The notes below the pieces were generated by a model that did no database searches, had not been told where the DNA came from, and worked only from the letters and a program-made list of their open reading frames with translations. A program made the translations under genes and the position numbers. From positions 1 to 64,000 of the forward strand of contig LUCM01001832.1 in NCBI GenBank assembly GCA_008360955.1: DNA of 64,000 nt, given 5' to 3'. Shown piece after piece: positions 23,661 through 33,480 of the stretch. The first letter of the stretch is position 1; each line of letters opens with the position of its first letter. This stretch comes from Fasciolopsis buskii. Lineage: Eukaryota; Platyhelminthes; Trematoda; Plagiorchiida; Fasciolidae.

Positions 23661-24779
23661 TCAGGTTTGTGGCCTGCGTCGATGGCCATTCAGCTGCAGC
23701 AAAAATCGCATTAAAACTAACGCATGGTCCGATTCGACGTACGTGGTACAGTATGATCTACAGTTCTGGACAGAACGGCGCCAACGATAGCTAACTGCGA
23801 TATGGTCAATCTGACTCAAAGTACCCGTCGAGTTAGAGCGCCATGTCGCAGTGCGACGCGAACTGTGTCGGAATAAATGATTATCTGCACAAAACTGGAG
23901 AAGTCTTCCCCCGTTGTCCGTTCGCTGTGCAGGCAAGGCGCATTGCCCGCCCAAACTGGACTCCGATGCACTCAGTTTTCCAACTTGTGCATTAAAGTCA
24001 CCTGCTTCCACTACAATATCAGAGCGTTTGCTTTTCCGAACAAGTGTGACGAAGTTATCGTAAAACTCGTCTTTCTCCACATCAGTGCTGCAGTCTGTTG
24101 GAGCGTATGCCGAGATGACAAATAAACTGCGCTTAACAAAACTATCCTTTCGGACGCCGACTGATCCCAGCAGTTTCATAGCACACAAGCTACTGTTGAC
24201 TGGGATCCAGTCTAGAAGGGCTGCTTCGGCCTTCCCACTCAAGACTATTCCTATACCACGTTGACCCACAGCTTGAGTTGCTTCGTCTCCTGAAGTGTGA
24301 ATGAAATATCTTGACGAGACATTAGACGTAGTTAGTTGAATTAATCTACTCGAATCCTGAATTCGTGTTTCACTCACGCAGCAGACATCAATCGAAAGTG
24401 AGTCCACTGTGAAAGCCAAACAGGCCTGTGGGCTAGTGTGCATTAAAGTGCACACATTGGAGGAACCCAGATTCAGAGACTGGCGAGGCTTGAGAAAATG
24501 TGAACTGACAGATTGAAAACCACCTACTACACCACTTGACAATAAACCGTTGCGAGTATCGGGCGTGTTATCAATGGAGATACTATGGGTAGGCGGACTG
24601 GGCAGACAGATTGGGTTGGGTACAGAAGAGACAGGTTGAATAAAAGAGAGGGAACTCTGAGCAGTAGCATACTTATCACTACCCACCCCACCTGCGCTTG
24701 ACGCAATGGGCAGCTCGGTCCTGATTATCCTGCGCGACGACCGATGCAGTATGGAATTATTTGTAGGCGTGTAACTCAT
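23661..24779 (-). pseudogene. RTE APE-type endonuclease domain (copy 1)
   Basis: This is a 372-residue open frame. Residues 1-100 are Ser/Thr/Pro-rich without a recognised domain. From about 105 it follows the apurinic-endonuclease-like fold used by RTE elements to nick target DNA: NVCTL (108-112), SETRIQD with the catalytic Glu at 137, YAPT (225-228), GDFNAQVG (260-267), QIDHI (323-327) and ESDHALV (349-355). All metal-binding and catalytic motifs are therefore still present. The frame ends at a TGA where the other long copy has CGA (Arg), directly before the linker. The start chosen is the first ATG of the frame, next to the 5' untranslated region. In a working element this domain would be fused to the reverse transcriptase; here the connection is broken. 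Confidence 0.85.
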
Positions 24780-25111
24780 GGGGATTGATGGACGGGTACT
24801 ACTAGGGTGTCCAGCCGCTAAGCAGAAGAACGACTAGGGTTCTCAACCAAAGCCTTTTTGGTTCTGACAAGAACCTGACCGGAATGCAGCGGGGTACAGC
24901 TGAGTGGGCGCCCATCTACTTGGATCAATTAGTCTTCCACTCGTTTTTACGACTGAGCTGCTAACTCAGATCAACCCCAACTTGGAGGACGAGGAGACTA
25001 CTTCGTCAGGCCTCTACCCATTGACCTTCCAGGCATGATTGGATCTTCGGCTTGAGATAAGCTATCCTGTATAGCTCGTTGGATCATGGAGGCACGCNAG
25101 CCGTCACACCA
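24780..25111 (-). other. RTE 5' untranslated region (copy 1)
   Basis: This lies upstream of the endonuclease frame on the minus strand. It is shared with window positions 1-214, and both lose similarity at the same point, which defines the likely 5' end. One undetermined base (N) lies at 25098. An internal promoter is expected in this position for RTE elements, but no specific motif was recognised. Confidence 0.7.
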
Positions 25112-26671
25112 CCTCAAGGTGTAGTCTCGTTGTGACAGTGCTTTCTCATCATAAAAGTGGATTCAATTATTAATATTCATGACAGTAGTAGGACGTATTC
25201 ACTTGATATTGATTACACTAAGACATTGGTGTGTTCGATGAGATTTCGGGAGGAAGACTACTTCTAGATATTCCGAGTGGTTTTATGGCCCTTAATTCTT
25301 CGACAGGTATTTAGTAATTCCCTCTAAGTTTCACGATTTGTTGACAAATTTTTTGTTCGTAAATGGTGGCTTGCTCCCCTAGTCAGTATCCACGTCCACG
25401 TTCGGATGATGACAATTTTGTTTTCGGAGTCGGTGTGATTCACTGTTGATCTTTTCAATAGTAAGGACTACTCAGTTTGCAGCAACCGGTGGCTGGATAA
25501 GTTGTGAACTGCCTCAGTGCACGAAAATTTCATTTATTCGAGAATATTCTATTTTTTCAAATCTCTGTCAAATTTTTGAACTGATATCGTTGGATATGAC
25601 ACATGATGTCATAATGAGCCTCCTGAATAGGACAAACCAGTTTATCGGTTGGCCACTGTAATGTTGACGATCATATGTCAATCCCATGAAAATTGCTGTT
25701 TACTATGATCATATATCTTCAAGGCAATTGAATGTGGTCAGTAATCAAGACAGCTTCCAGTTGACATGTATACACGAGTCGCAGCCTATCTTGCGCTAGG
25801 TTTTTATTGTATTAACCTGTGACTATCATGCGAACTGCCTTTCTTGTATCCTACGCGTTTTCCAAGGAACAGCCGGCTTTTAGGTGCATCGAAGCCCCCA
25901 CAATACTTTGAATTTGGTGTATGATCTCATGGGAATCAAATAAACCCAAATAATAATTAATCTCACGGTGTCTTAATTATATTTCTCTCTTCTGGTCACA
26001 TTCATTTTTGCTTTACAATAGATTCTCTCAATTTGTGGCAAAAATGTTTTTCTTGTGTCACGTGTGGGTGCTCGAATGGCAAAAATTCAAGAGGGATTGA
26101 AAATGTTTCCCATGAATTATTTATGTATATATACTTTGGTTTTCGAAGTACGTTTGTAGAAATAGGTAGTAACTGGAACTCACCACAACCAACGCATGAC
26201 TGACGGGTATTATAACTGACAAAAGACAAATTTCTGATTGTATGTGAACTATTTGGATCCGAATTTCTTAGAGTTTAGAATGCAAAACCACACCTGTGAA
26301 ACTTTCGACCTTGGATCAAAAACAATGCAACGCCTGTATGCTGACTGATCATGTGCACCTCGCTGCTTGTGTGTCATTTGTGAGGACGAACAAGTAGTCT
26401 TCATTGCCATTATGTATAGTTTTAAGCATTTCAATGGTTGGTCGATGAATCGTTCGACCCTTTTCCGGGACGCTCACGTTTCTTCATATGTAACGTTTAA
26501 ACGGTTGTTGTGTGATTAATTAATCAGTTGGACTTCCAAGTGAGCCTTATTTAAAATATCTTTCATTTTCAAATTCACTTCTCTTTGATGGTTGTTAAAT
26601 CAGACTATACTAAACATGTTTTTACTGTATGTAGTGATGGCATCTTGTTGATAGCTATCGAAACTGATAGA
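25112..26671. other. No recognisable feature
   Basis: AT-rich spacer between the two RTE copies. No element or exon recognised. Confidence 0.4.
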
Positions 26672-26721
26672 CATTATCATGAATGCATATTTGTATAATA
26701 CAAATGTATTCATAATGATAG
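26672..26721. repeat. AT-rich imperfect hairpin
   Basis: Left arm ATGAATGCATATTTGTAT and right arm ATACAAATGTATTCATAATG form an inverted repeat of roughly 23 base pairs with small bulges and almost no loop. It lies about 20 bases before the first copy of the repeat pair at 26740. Confidence 0.65.
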
Positions 26722-26739
26722 GTTTAAAAATTTGTGTTG

Positions 26740-26925
26740 GTCGTTGGTTGTTGATTTTCTTGGGGCTCTGATTGCTGAGCTTGGCGGTTGGGATGCAAAC
26801 GACTCATTACCAGTTGGGGTGGCATCGTCAATGCAGGTGCCTTATGCTCTTTGGTTAATAGTGGCCGAGATGACAGATTATTGACCCATGTTCTGTTTCC
26901 TAATTTTTCTAGATGTCTTAAAAAT
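26740..26925 (+). repeat. Diverged dispersed repeat, copy A
   Basis: Aligns by eye at about 65-70 percent with 27335-27560. Shared landmarks in order are GGTTGTTGATTTTCTTGGGG (copy B: GGTTATTGGTATTCTTGGGG), CTGAGCTTGGCG (copy B: CCAAGCTTGGCG), CCAGTTGGGGTG (copy B: CCAGTCGAGGTG) and TATTGACCCAT (copy B: CTATTGACCCAT). No coding capacity was recognised. Confidence 0.6.
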
Positions 26926-27334
26926 TCCTCTTATGTCCTAGCTAACGGTAGCCTTTTCGTTTTCTGACGATACCTAAAACGTAACTCAAAGAGACTTGCA
27001 ATCTATGTAATAGTTTCATTATCAACTAATTGTTAGCATAGGTATCTAGTCTCTGCGATCATATTCCTATGTTTTTTCAAACGATTGTGATCAACCGTGA
27101 TCAGCATACTCATCATACGTCTACCATTCTTCCTAGCTATCATCCATACCCGTGGATGATTGATGGGTTGTCTATGATTTACCCTCTGATGTTTCTTTTC
27201 AAGCACTCATGAAGGAGGAATAATTGTTCGCGGATTGAAGCTTAACTGTAGGCAAACAAATCCCAGCGACGGACAGATTTGAGCAGTTCGCACCCAAAGG
27301 TAGTCTTAATGAATGTGAAAATCTATGCCGGTTG

Positions 27335-27560
27335 TAGCCTAGGTTATTGGTATTCTTGGGGCCCTGATGGCCAAGCTTGGCGTTTAGGATCCAAAAAATT
27401 TATCCCCAGTCGAGGTGACCGTCAGCGGAATCATAAGTTAAACTGTGGCATGTCCCAACAAGACGAAACGCATCATTCGTGCTTTCGTCAGACAATCCAC
27501 ATTGGATAAATTTCAAATTGACTATCACCTATTGACCCATTCCTTTCCAATATTTTACGT
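27335..27560 (+). repeat. Diverged dispersed repeat, copy B
   Basis: Partner of 26740-26925 in the same orientation, about 600 bases downstream. It is some 40 bases longer because of extra sequence between the CCAGTCGAGGTG and ATTGACCCAT landmarks. The family is unknown; a SINE or the untranslated part of a longer element is possible. Confidence 0.6.
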
Positions 27561-29619
27561 GTGATAAGCGCACAACTTTATCCCAAATACAGATTACCTG
27601 TATAAAGCAGTTTGATAGCACCGAGACAGTTTGATTTTGCGAGCTTTTACATCATTAGAATGTTGATCCCGACCTGCTGATAGGGAGAAAAAAATAACAC
27701 AGGGTTTTGGTTAGTTTTCACGTGAGTTTCAAGGACAAAGGGTAACACTTAGGAACAATAAAAGTGCACACACTGAAAGCACATCGCCATTCGCATGTAA
27801 CGGTGTTCACTACCGGAAGTATTGATCTCCTGAAACAAGAATAATCAATCTGTCACACCCCGAGATCCAGTTTAAGTAATTTGCGGGATTCGCAAACAAT
27901 GTACTAGTTACTGTTAGTCCTCCCTAGACAGGATTTAGGTAGAATGAAATGCAAAGAACGAAACAGAAATGGCTTAACACTTTAAATTCCCCTTACAGCT
28001 CGGTGATGACACTTATCCACCACTATTGGTAGCACTTTTGCAATGTTTCTAGGTGATCTGAGTGCTTTTCTATGCTTACTTGCGGTGTTTTATGTAATTC
28101 TTGCTCCCAGTGGTGGGTAGCAAATTATCCCATTTGTCGCGAGAAAGTCAACTGGAATTCAGAACGAGTTGAAATTAAAATGTTGAGCAATACATTATGG
28201 CTAGACAACATAATACAGCGGTGAAGATGTCGTGCAAAATGACGTAATACTTGGGCATTTAAATTATTTTGATTATCTCATCGATACGTCAAGACGTTCC
28301 ACTAAAGGGTGGAGTACGAAATACTGTGACTTTGATGCCATGTGATTTGGTATTGTCATTCATCTATCTGTTGGCTGGATTTTGAGCGCTCGTGAATGTC
28401 GGTTTTCATTTTTTTAATGCGATATGACACCGATTTGAGAATTATGCTTCCAGCATTGAAGAAAAACGAGTGGAAGGATTAAAACACATAAAAAATCGGT
28501 TCTTTCTGCTCAGATGTGCCTGTTGAACACTAGTTAATTAGTAAAATCTCAATCCTCAGGAGCGCGGACAGCGTACTACCATCAAAAATTATAACTATTT
28601 GCAGTTCTCGAGTATTGCTCCAACCGTCCGTGAACCCGCGCAACGACAAATTCTGATAGTATACGTTATCCGATTACGCTGTTAGTTAACGTGAAAATGA
28701 GAAGTATGCAGGGGCATAAAATAGCATATAGCCCAAAGCACGAAACAACGACAACTGTCTGTAGAAAAACAGGCACTGAAGTTGCCCTTGCGTGAACTAC
28801 GAGTAGTAAACATGTATTGGTAATAGTAATGTACAGTAGTGGAACGAAGCTCGAGCCACAATTCCCGCAGGCAACGCACCATAGACGCGAGGAACGCTCG
28901 GCTTTGCCGGTCGTATGAGACAAACCCAAAGCACACGGTTTTCCTAAAACGGAGCACCCAACTATTGTCATGGGCGAATGTGTAAAACAAACGAAAACAA
29001 CCACCCGATCGTCGTCGTGCCTAATGCACGCGTAAGCCTATGTATGCCATTCCATGGTGAGTATGCAAATCTTATTTCGGTAGCCGCAACGCTCCAACCA
29101 CAAAGTGATTTCTAAATTAAATGGAATCCATTGAGGAAAACGTTTTAAACAGTGGCTATCTACAAAATTCTGCTGGAAAGTGGTGACTGACAAGAAATCA
29201 GTTTCCTTAAATATATCAATGGATAGCCCATAGAAACATCTCCACGATCTCTATTCCTTGTTTTGGGGTTTCGGTTATCAGTTATCCCAGCAACCGTTTT
29301 TCTTTCTTGCTGAATTAAAATTTAGACATCACAATAATAGGCAGTCTTTTGGAACAAGCATTTAATTTTACTTATTGTACAGGATGTTGTTATTGCATTT
29401 ATCATCGGAACTTGATTATACTGTTGTAGGACTATCGGCAGATCGAAGTGTGTATTCAGCTTGTTCGTCGCTTTCCCCATAACCAGCACACCTTAAAGAT
29501 CACGTGCCATCGGAATCCTGACAATGGATAAAAACAATGAGCAAAGCAGATTAAAGAAGAAACATTGTGAAGAGTTCACCACACATGGAAGTTTACACAT
29601 TTTCCATCTCCACGTCATC
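27561..29619. other. No recognisable feature
   Basis: No element or exon recognised. At 28666-29004 the minus strand is open in two overlapping frames (112 and 102 codons), Cys- and hydrophobic-rich, with no family match that I can see. Confidence 0.4.
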
Positions 29620-30381
29620 CGCTTTCTATCAGGACCTATGATTCCCGAGCCTGAAGCTACCCGGTCGCCCACATCGTTATAGACGGTTAAATTAAGGGAC
29701 CCTACCCCGAGCCTTAAACAAAATGGCCTAACCCATAGGGAAGTAGGACAACCACTGGGGACCGGTGACTGGTTATTCGAATGGGGCCAGGTATCGAGTG
29801 TGCTTAATATAGCACCCCGCCAGAGATTCTGGTGAGCGCACAGCCGTATGTCTTGTACGTCATCCGTGGTTGGTTTGGAATTAGGGTTTGGCCATTTTCC
29901 CGAGACAGATTACCCAAGACCAATTAAAGCAGTGGAGAGCGCCGGGAAATCACGTTTTTCCTCGAAATTAATTGGGGCCGCCTCCGCCACAAAAAGATAA
30001 TACATAGAACTTTCTCAGCGGAAATTGTATGAAACGCGGTTCATTTGGGAGGATTTCTTGAGGGACGCAGGGAAAGTAGCAGAGTCGGAGCGTCAAATGC
30101 CCATCTCAACCTTGCCGAGGCCAGATTAGGGATCGAACAGAAAGCAAATGAATTTGAGTCAAACATGTTAGTCAGACGGCCACGGGATGTCTCTCTGCCT
30201 TCTGCTTCGGTGCCATATGAAGCAGTACCATCAAGAAAACGGGCTACGGATGATGGAAGCCCACTGCTGCATGAGCGACGACCTGTGGTTACGCGTAACC
30301 TCTAACGTTTTCTAGCTTCTCGGAATGTTTATTCCTGATCCTGAAATGCAAATCTCTATAAATTGTCGAGATCCAACTCCG
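29620..30381 (+). repeat. GC-richer block, probably a non-autonomous retroelement body
   Basis: This block is visibly richer in G and C than its flanks and ends directly at a PLE-type terminal motif (30382-30468), so it may be the body of a non-autonomous PLE-like insertion. It contains an open frame 30045-30305 (86 codons, Arg-rich, with VRRPRDVSLPSASVPYEAVP and RKRATDDGSPL) that resembles no protein I know. The stretch AGCAGTGGAGAGCGCC near 29930 and the reverse complement of GATTAGGGATCGAACA near 30125 are weakly like Pol III A and B boxes, but lie too far apart and in opposite senses. The identity of the block is inferred from its border only. Confidence 0.35.
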
Positions 30382-30468
30382 CCTCGAGGAAGACTGCCCA
30401 GGGCAATCGAAACGTTGGTGAATTACAACATCTTCTAATAGGGTGCATTACTAACACTGTCATTCAAA
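30382..30468 (+). repeat. PLE terminal motif, hammerhead-like (copy R4)
   Basis: The order is CCTCGAGGAAG, a potential stem (GACTGCCC with GGGCAATC, one mismatch), then CGAAACGTTGG and a tail AATTAC...CTAACACTGTCATTC. This matches the three terminal repeats around the PLE fragment at 59.5-60.4 kb. The layout (CUGANGA-like box, hairpin, GAAAC) is that of the hammerhead ribozyme motifs known in PLE pseudo-LTRs. The GAAAC box is intact and the first box is degenerate. Confidence 0.55.
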
Positions 30469-33349
30469 ATAATAAGTTGTCTTTTTTCCGTCTTTTTTCT
30501 TCTCGAGTTCCTCATTCTTGAGTGTTTTCATTTGAACTCAAGATATTTTCACTGAAACTAATAACTGTCTGTGATAATGATCCATTTATGGGTTTATATT
30601 CACTTGCAATTCACTTATCAAATCACACCGTAACTTAAGTGTGTAACAGTATGCACATACGAGCCATGATCCACAAACAGAGAGAGGCTCTTTTCTTTCT
30701 CATACACAGCTTTTTATTTCTTCCGGATTTTAACGGTACTGGGTCAGGCCACAGATTTCCGTTGCATATATGAGCATAAATCACGAGAAACAACAGAATA
30801 AATCTCAAGACGACCGACAAAAGGCCCTTTATTTAGAAAAAAACGGTTTGATTTATTGATATTGCACCAGGTTACTCTTGTGTATATAATAAGCTGCACA
30901 AAACTGAACAATAAACTATTTGTGTACAGTTCATTCAACACGATGTTCTACAGAATAGCGCACGTCACCAGCTGACACAAGTTCACCAGTACCACGTGCA
31001 GACACCGCAAGTATCGCTGTTTACGTGCACACATGCTCACACATATCACTCGTGTATTTGCATTTCTGGGTACCATGTGATCCACCAACAGACGGTGAAC
31101 AGCATCGAACGAAAAAAATGACAAAAACGGCTAAACCACATCTGTTTTCTTTTGAGTTTGAAGGGATCAGCCTAATAGCTGACAACTACTGTTAGCTCTT
31201 TTCAAGTTTAGCGTTGTGAGAAATCTTTAGAATGATGCGGATGAAGCTTCAAAACCATAGATGAAAAATATCTTTGTTTTTGAGTCCATAAATAGACACT
31301 GCTAATCATTTCGAAAGGGTACTAAGTGTGTACATTTATCTTCCGAAAGACACAGGTAGCTGAGATTCACAGTATGTAATTTTCGATGGTCAATAATGAC
31401 GATTTCAATTTTGATGAAAAAACCTCCCTTGGGAAAGTTTACTCAAAGTAGCCGAAAAGTCGATCAACTGACTAATATTGCTGATGCTGACATTTTGTAA
31501 AGATACCTAGATCTAAACACAACATGGTGCACGAACGTGTTAACCGGAATCGACAGTATTTGTATTCCGTATTGAAACATTAGTTCCCTTAAATCATTTC
31601 TCAATGATTGCAAAATGTAAAAATGTCTGTCGTAAACGGACAAAGTGAATCATTTTATAATAAATAAATTGTGACTACTGCAGCATTTCCGTGAGTAAAA
31701 GCTAATTCAACACTCCTAATCCAAGCTAACTTGGGTGGATTAACGGGACGGAAAAAGAAATCAGAAAACTGCAATTCATCCAGATAAATTATCACGCTCA
31801 ACTCTGGACAACATAACTATTCGTCCACTTACGGTTCATCAATATACCTCATGTTAAATGGACATGAAATCACGCAGATAGCTAGTTACAGTTCACAGAA
31901 TACACAACAAATTATTGTGAATCATGTAGAATTTATGGTCAGGATTTAGAGAGCATTCTGGGTTTTGGATACAGTTGCGGGCATCCCTTCTGTATAAGTA
32001 AAAAAAACTTAAAATACTAGATAACTAAATGAATTGTTCTGAGCGATAGATTTCATGCCATGATAATGAATTTGCTGTACATGGTAAACCCCCACTCCGG
32101 ATGTCATTAGTAATTCTTAAACTGCTCGATTCTTCAGCACATCGTCATCCCTTGATTCAACTTAATTTCACTATTTCTCAGGGGATATCGCGCTTTCATT
32201 TCACTCTCCTTTTGATCCTCAATAACTCTCTTCTACTCTGCTAGTTGCGACTGTCATTCCGAGTGTTTTGTAATGGCCTCATGACAAAAGTAAAATCCGA
32301 ATCTTCTAGAGCATTTGATATCGACTGAAGAATGATGAATAATTTTAAACGACATATCGTTGGAAGAATGCAATTAGCCGAAAATTATTCTGCTCGTTAT
32401 GTAGAACTCAATTATTCCTATTAATTATTTCTGGTGAAAAGGTTAAATTGGTCTTACGATACTCCACAGATGTTACTTTGGTGATTTGAATTTAGCCCTA
32501 TAAATCCCTGATTTCACACTATGATGATATATATCCCTTTTCATGGCTGTTTGTGGTTTTTTAGGTCTTCACGGTCAGAAAACCATCCCATAGCAAGCCG
32601 ATCATCCCTAGTTTGTGTCCAATAAGGTCCAAATACAAATCTGTGTATAGGCTAACGACTTAGTTCATCGAATGAAGCGCTTTACGTTGCACAATTGTAG
32701 TAATTGGCGGAAATCAGTTTATTAGTAGTAATGTGAATCGTACAACTAATATTTATCCGTACCGATTTATTTGATGCGACAGTGAATGGCCCATTCAGAT
32801 ATGTCGGATTTACTACATACAGCTCACGACTGCTTGCGAGCGATGTTTGAGAGAGGTGTTCTTGTGCTTGGCTGGCTATCTTTCGGGCTCCACATTGCAT
32901 TCGCAAATCTCAGGTCATCCGGTCTGCCTCATAATCGGGTAGCACGACGTTTGAGTTTCGCTCTGAATAGAGTTCATCAGTAGTGGATATATTTGCAGGT
33001 ATCTCAACCGGAAAGTGTGTGTGTGACAACTGTGCCATCAGCTCCCGACCAGATGAATTGTAAATTCCTAGTTAAGTCTCTTCTCTTGTCGTCCTCAATA
33101 ACAGCCAATAGTCTTCAACAACCTTGATGGGAGACAGGGTATACTCCCCGTTAGCTCCTTTCGATCGTTCTTCACTAAGTCAGGTCTTCCTCTGTTTCGT
33201 GCTTGGTATTTTTATGCGGAACTTACAATTAATTGTAAGAAGCGTGTGTAACATGCATCATGTCTTTTCCAAGCTGTCAGGGACTCTTGGCTGATGTTAA
33301 GAATGACTTATGAACAAAAATAACTCGGTTGATTTTGATAAGCCTGGAA
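30469..33349. other. No recognisable feature
   Basis: AT-rich DNA without recognised element. The 65-codon frame 32786-32983 (plus) overlaps a 74-codon minus-strand frame (32682-32906); neither shows a known domain. Confidence 0.4.
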
Positions 33350-33480
33350 GGGAGCTGGCGGTTCAGTGGTAACACAAAATTTCTGGTTAAAAATCCCGGG
33401 TTCAAAAACTGTATGCGGTAGGGAATATGCACCACTGATGAGCACTAATAAGAACCAGATTCAACTTTGGTGTTTACCAA
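33350..33480 (+). repeat. tRNA-derived SINE with decayed hammerhead motif
   Basis: A Pol III A-box-like segment GGCGGTTCAGTGGTA (33357-33371) is followed about 27 bases later by a B-box-like CGGGTTCAAAAAC (33397-33409). Downstream, CTGATGA (33435-33441) is flanked by CACCA (33430-33434), which is complementary to TGGTG (33468-33472). This gives the stem I + CUGANGA + stem II + GAAA-region + stem III layout of a hammerhead. The GAAA box and stem II are mutated (AAGAACCAGA). tRNA-like promoter boxes plus a hammerhead is the known architecture of schistosome S-alpha SINEs. The ribozyme here is almost certainly inactive. Confidence 0.5.

Larger units (their letters stand above)
21302..25111 (-). 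mobile_element. RTE-clade non-LTR retrotransposon, near full length (copy 1)
   Basis: This is a 3.8-kb element read on the minus strand. It has a 5' untranslated region (24780-25111), APE-type endonuclease (24779-23661), linker, reverse transcriptase (23119-22052), a C-terminal region (22024-21504), a 3' region and a tail of about six GAT/ATG triplets (21302-21320). Short 3' tandem repeats instead of poly(A) are characteristic of RTE elements such as schistosome SR2, and the length fits that family. Stops and frameshifts divide the polyprotein, so the copy cannot make a complete protein in the standard code. It is the longest copy here. It is largely near-identical to the opposite-strand copy at 36.45-39.81 kb, except in patches. 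Confidence 0.9.
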
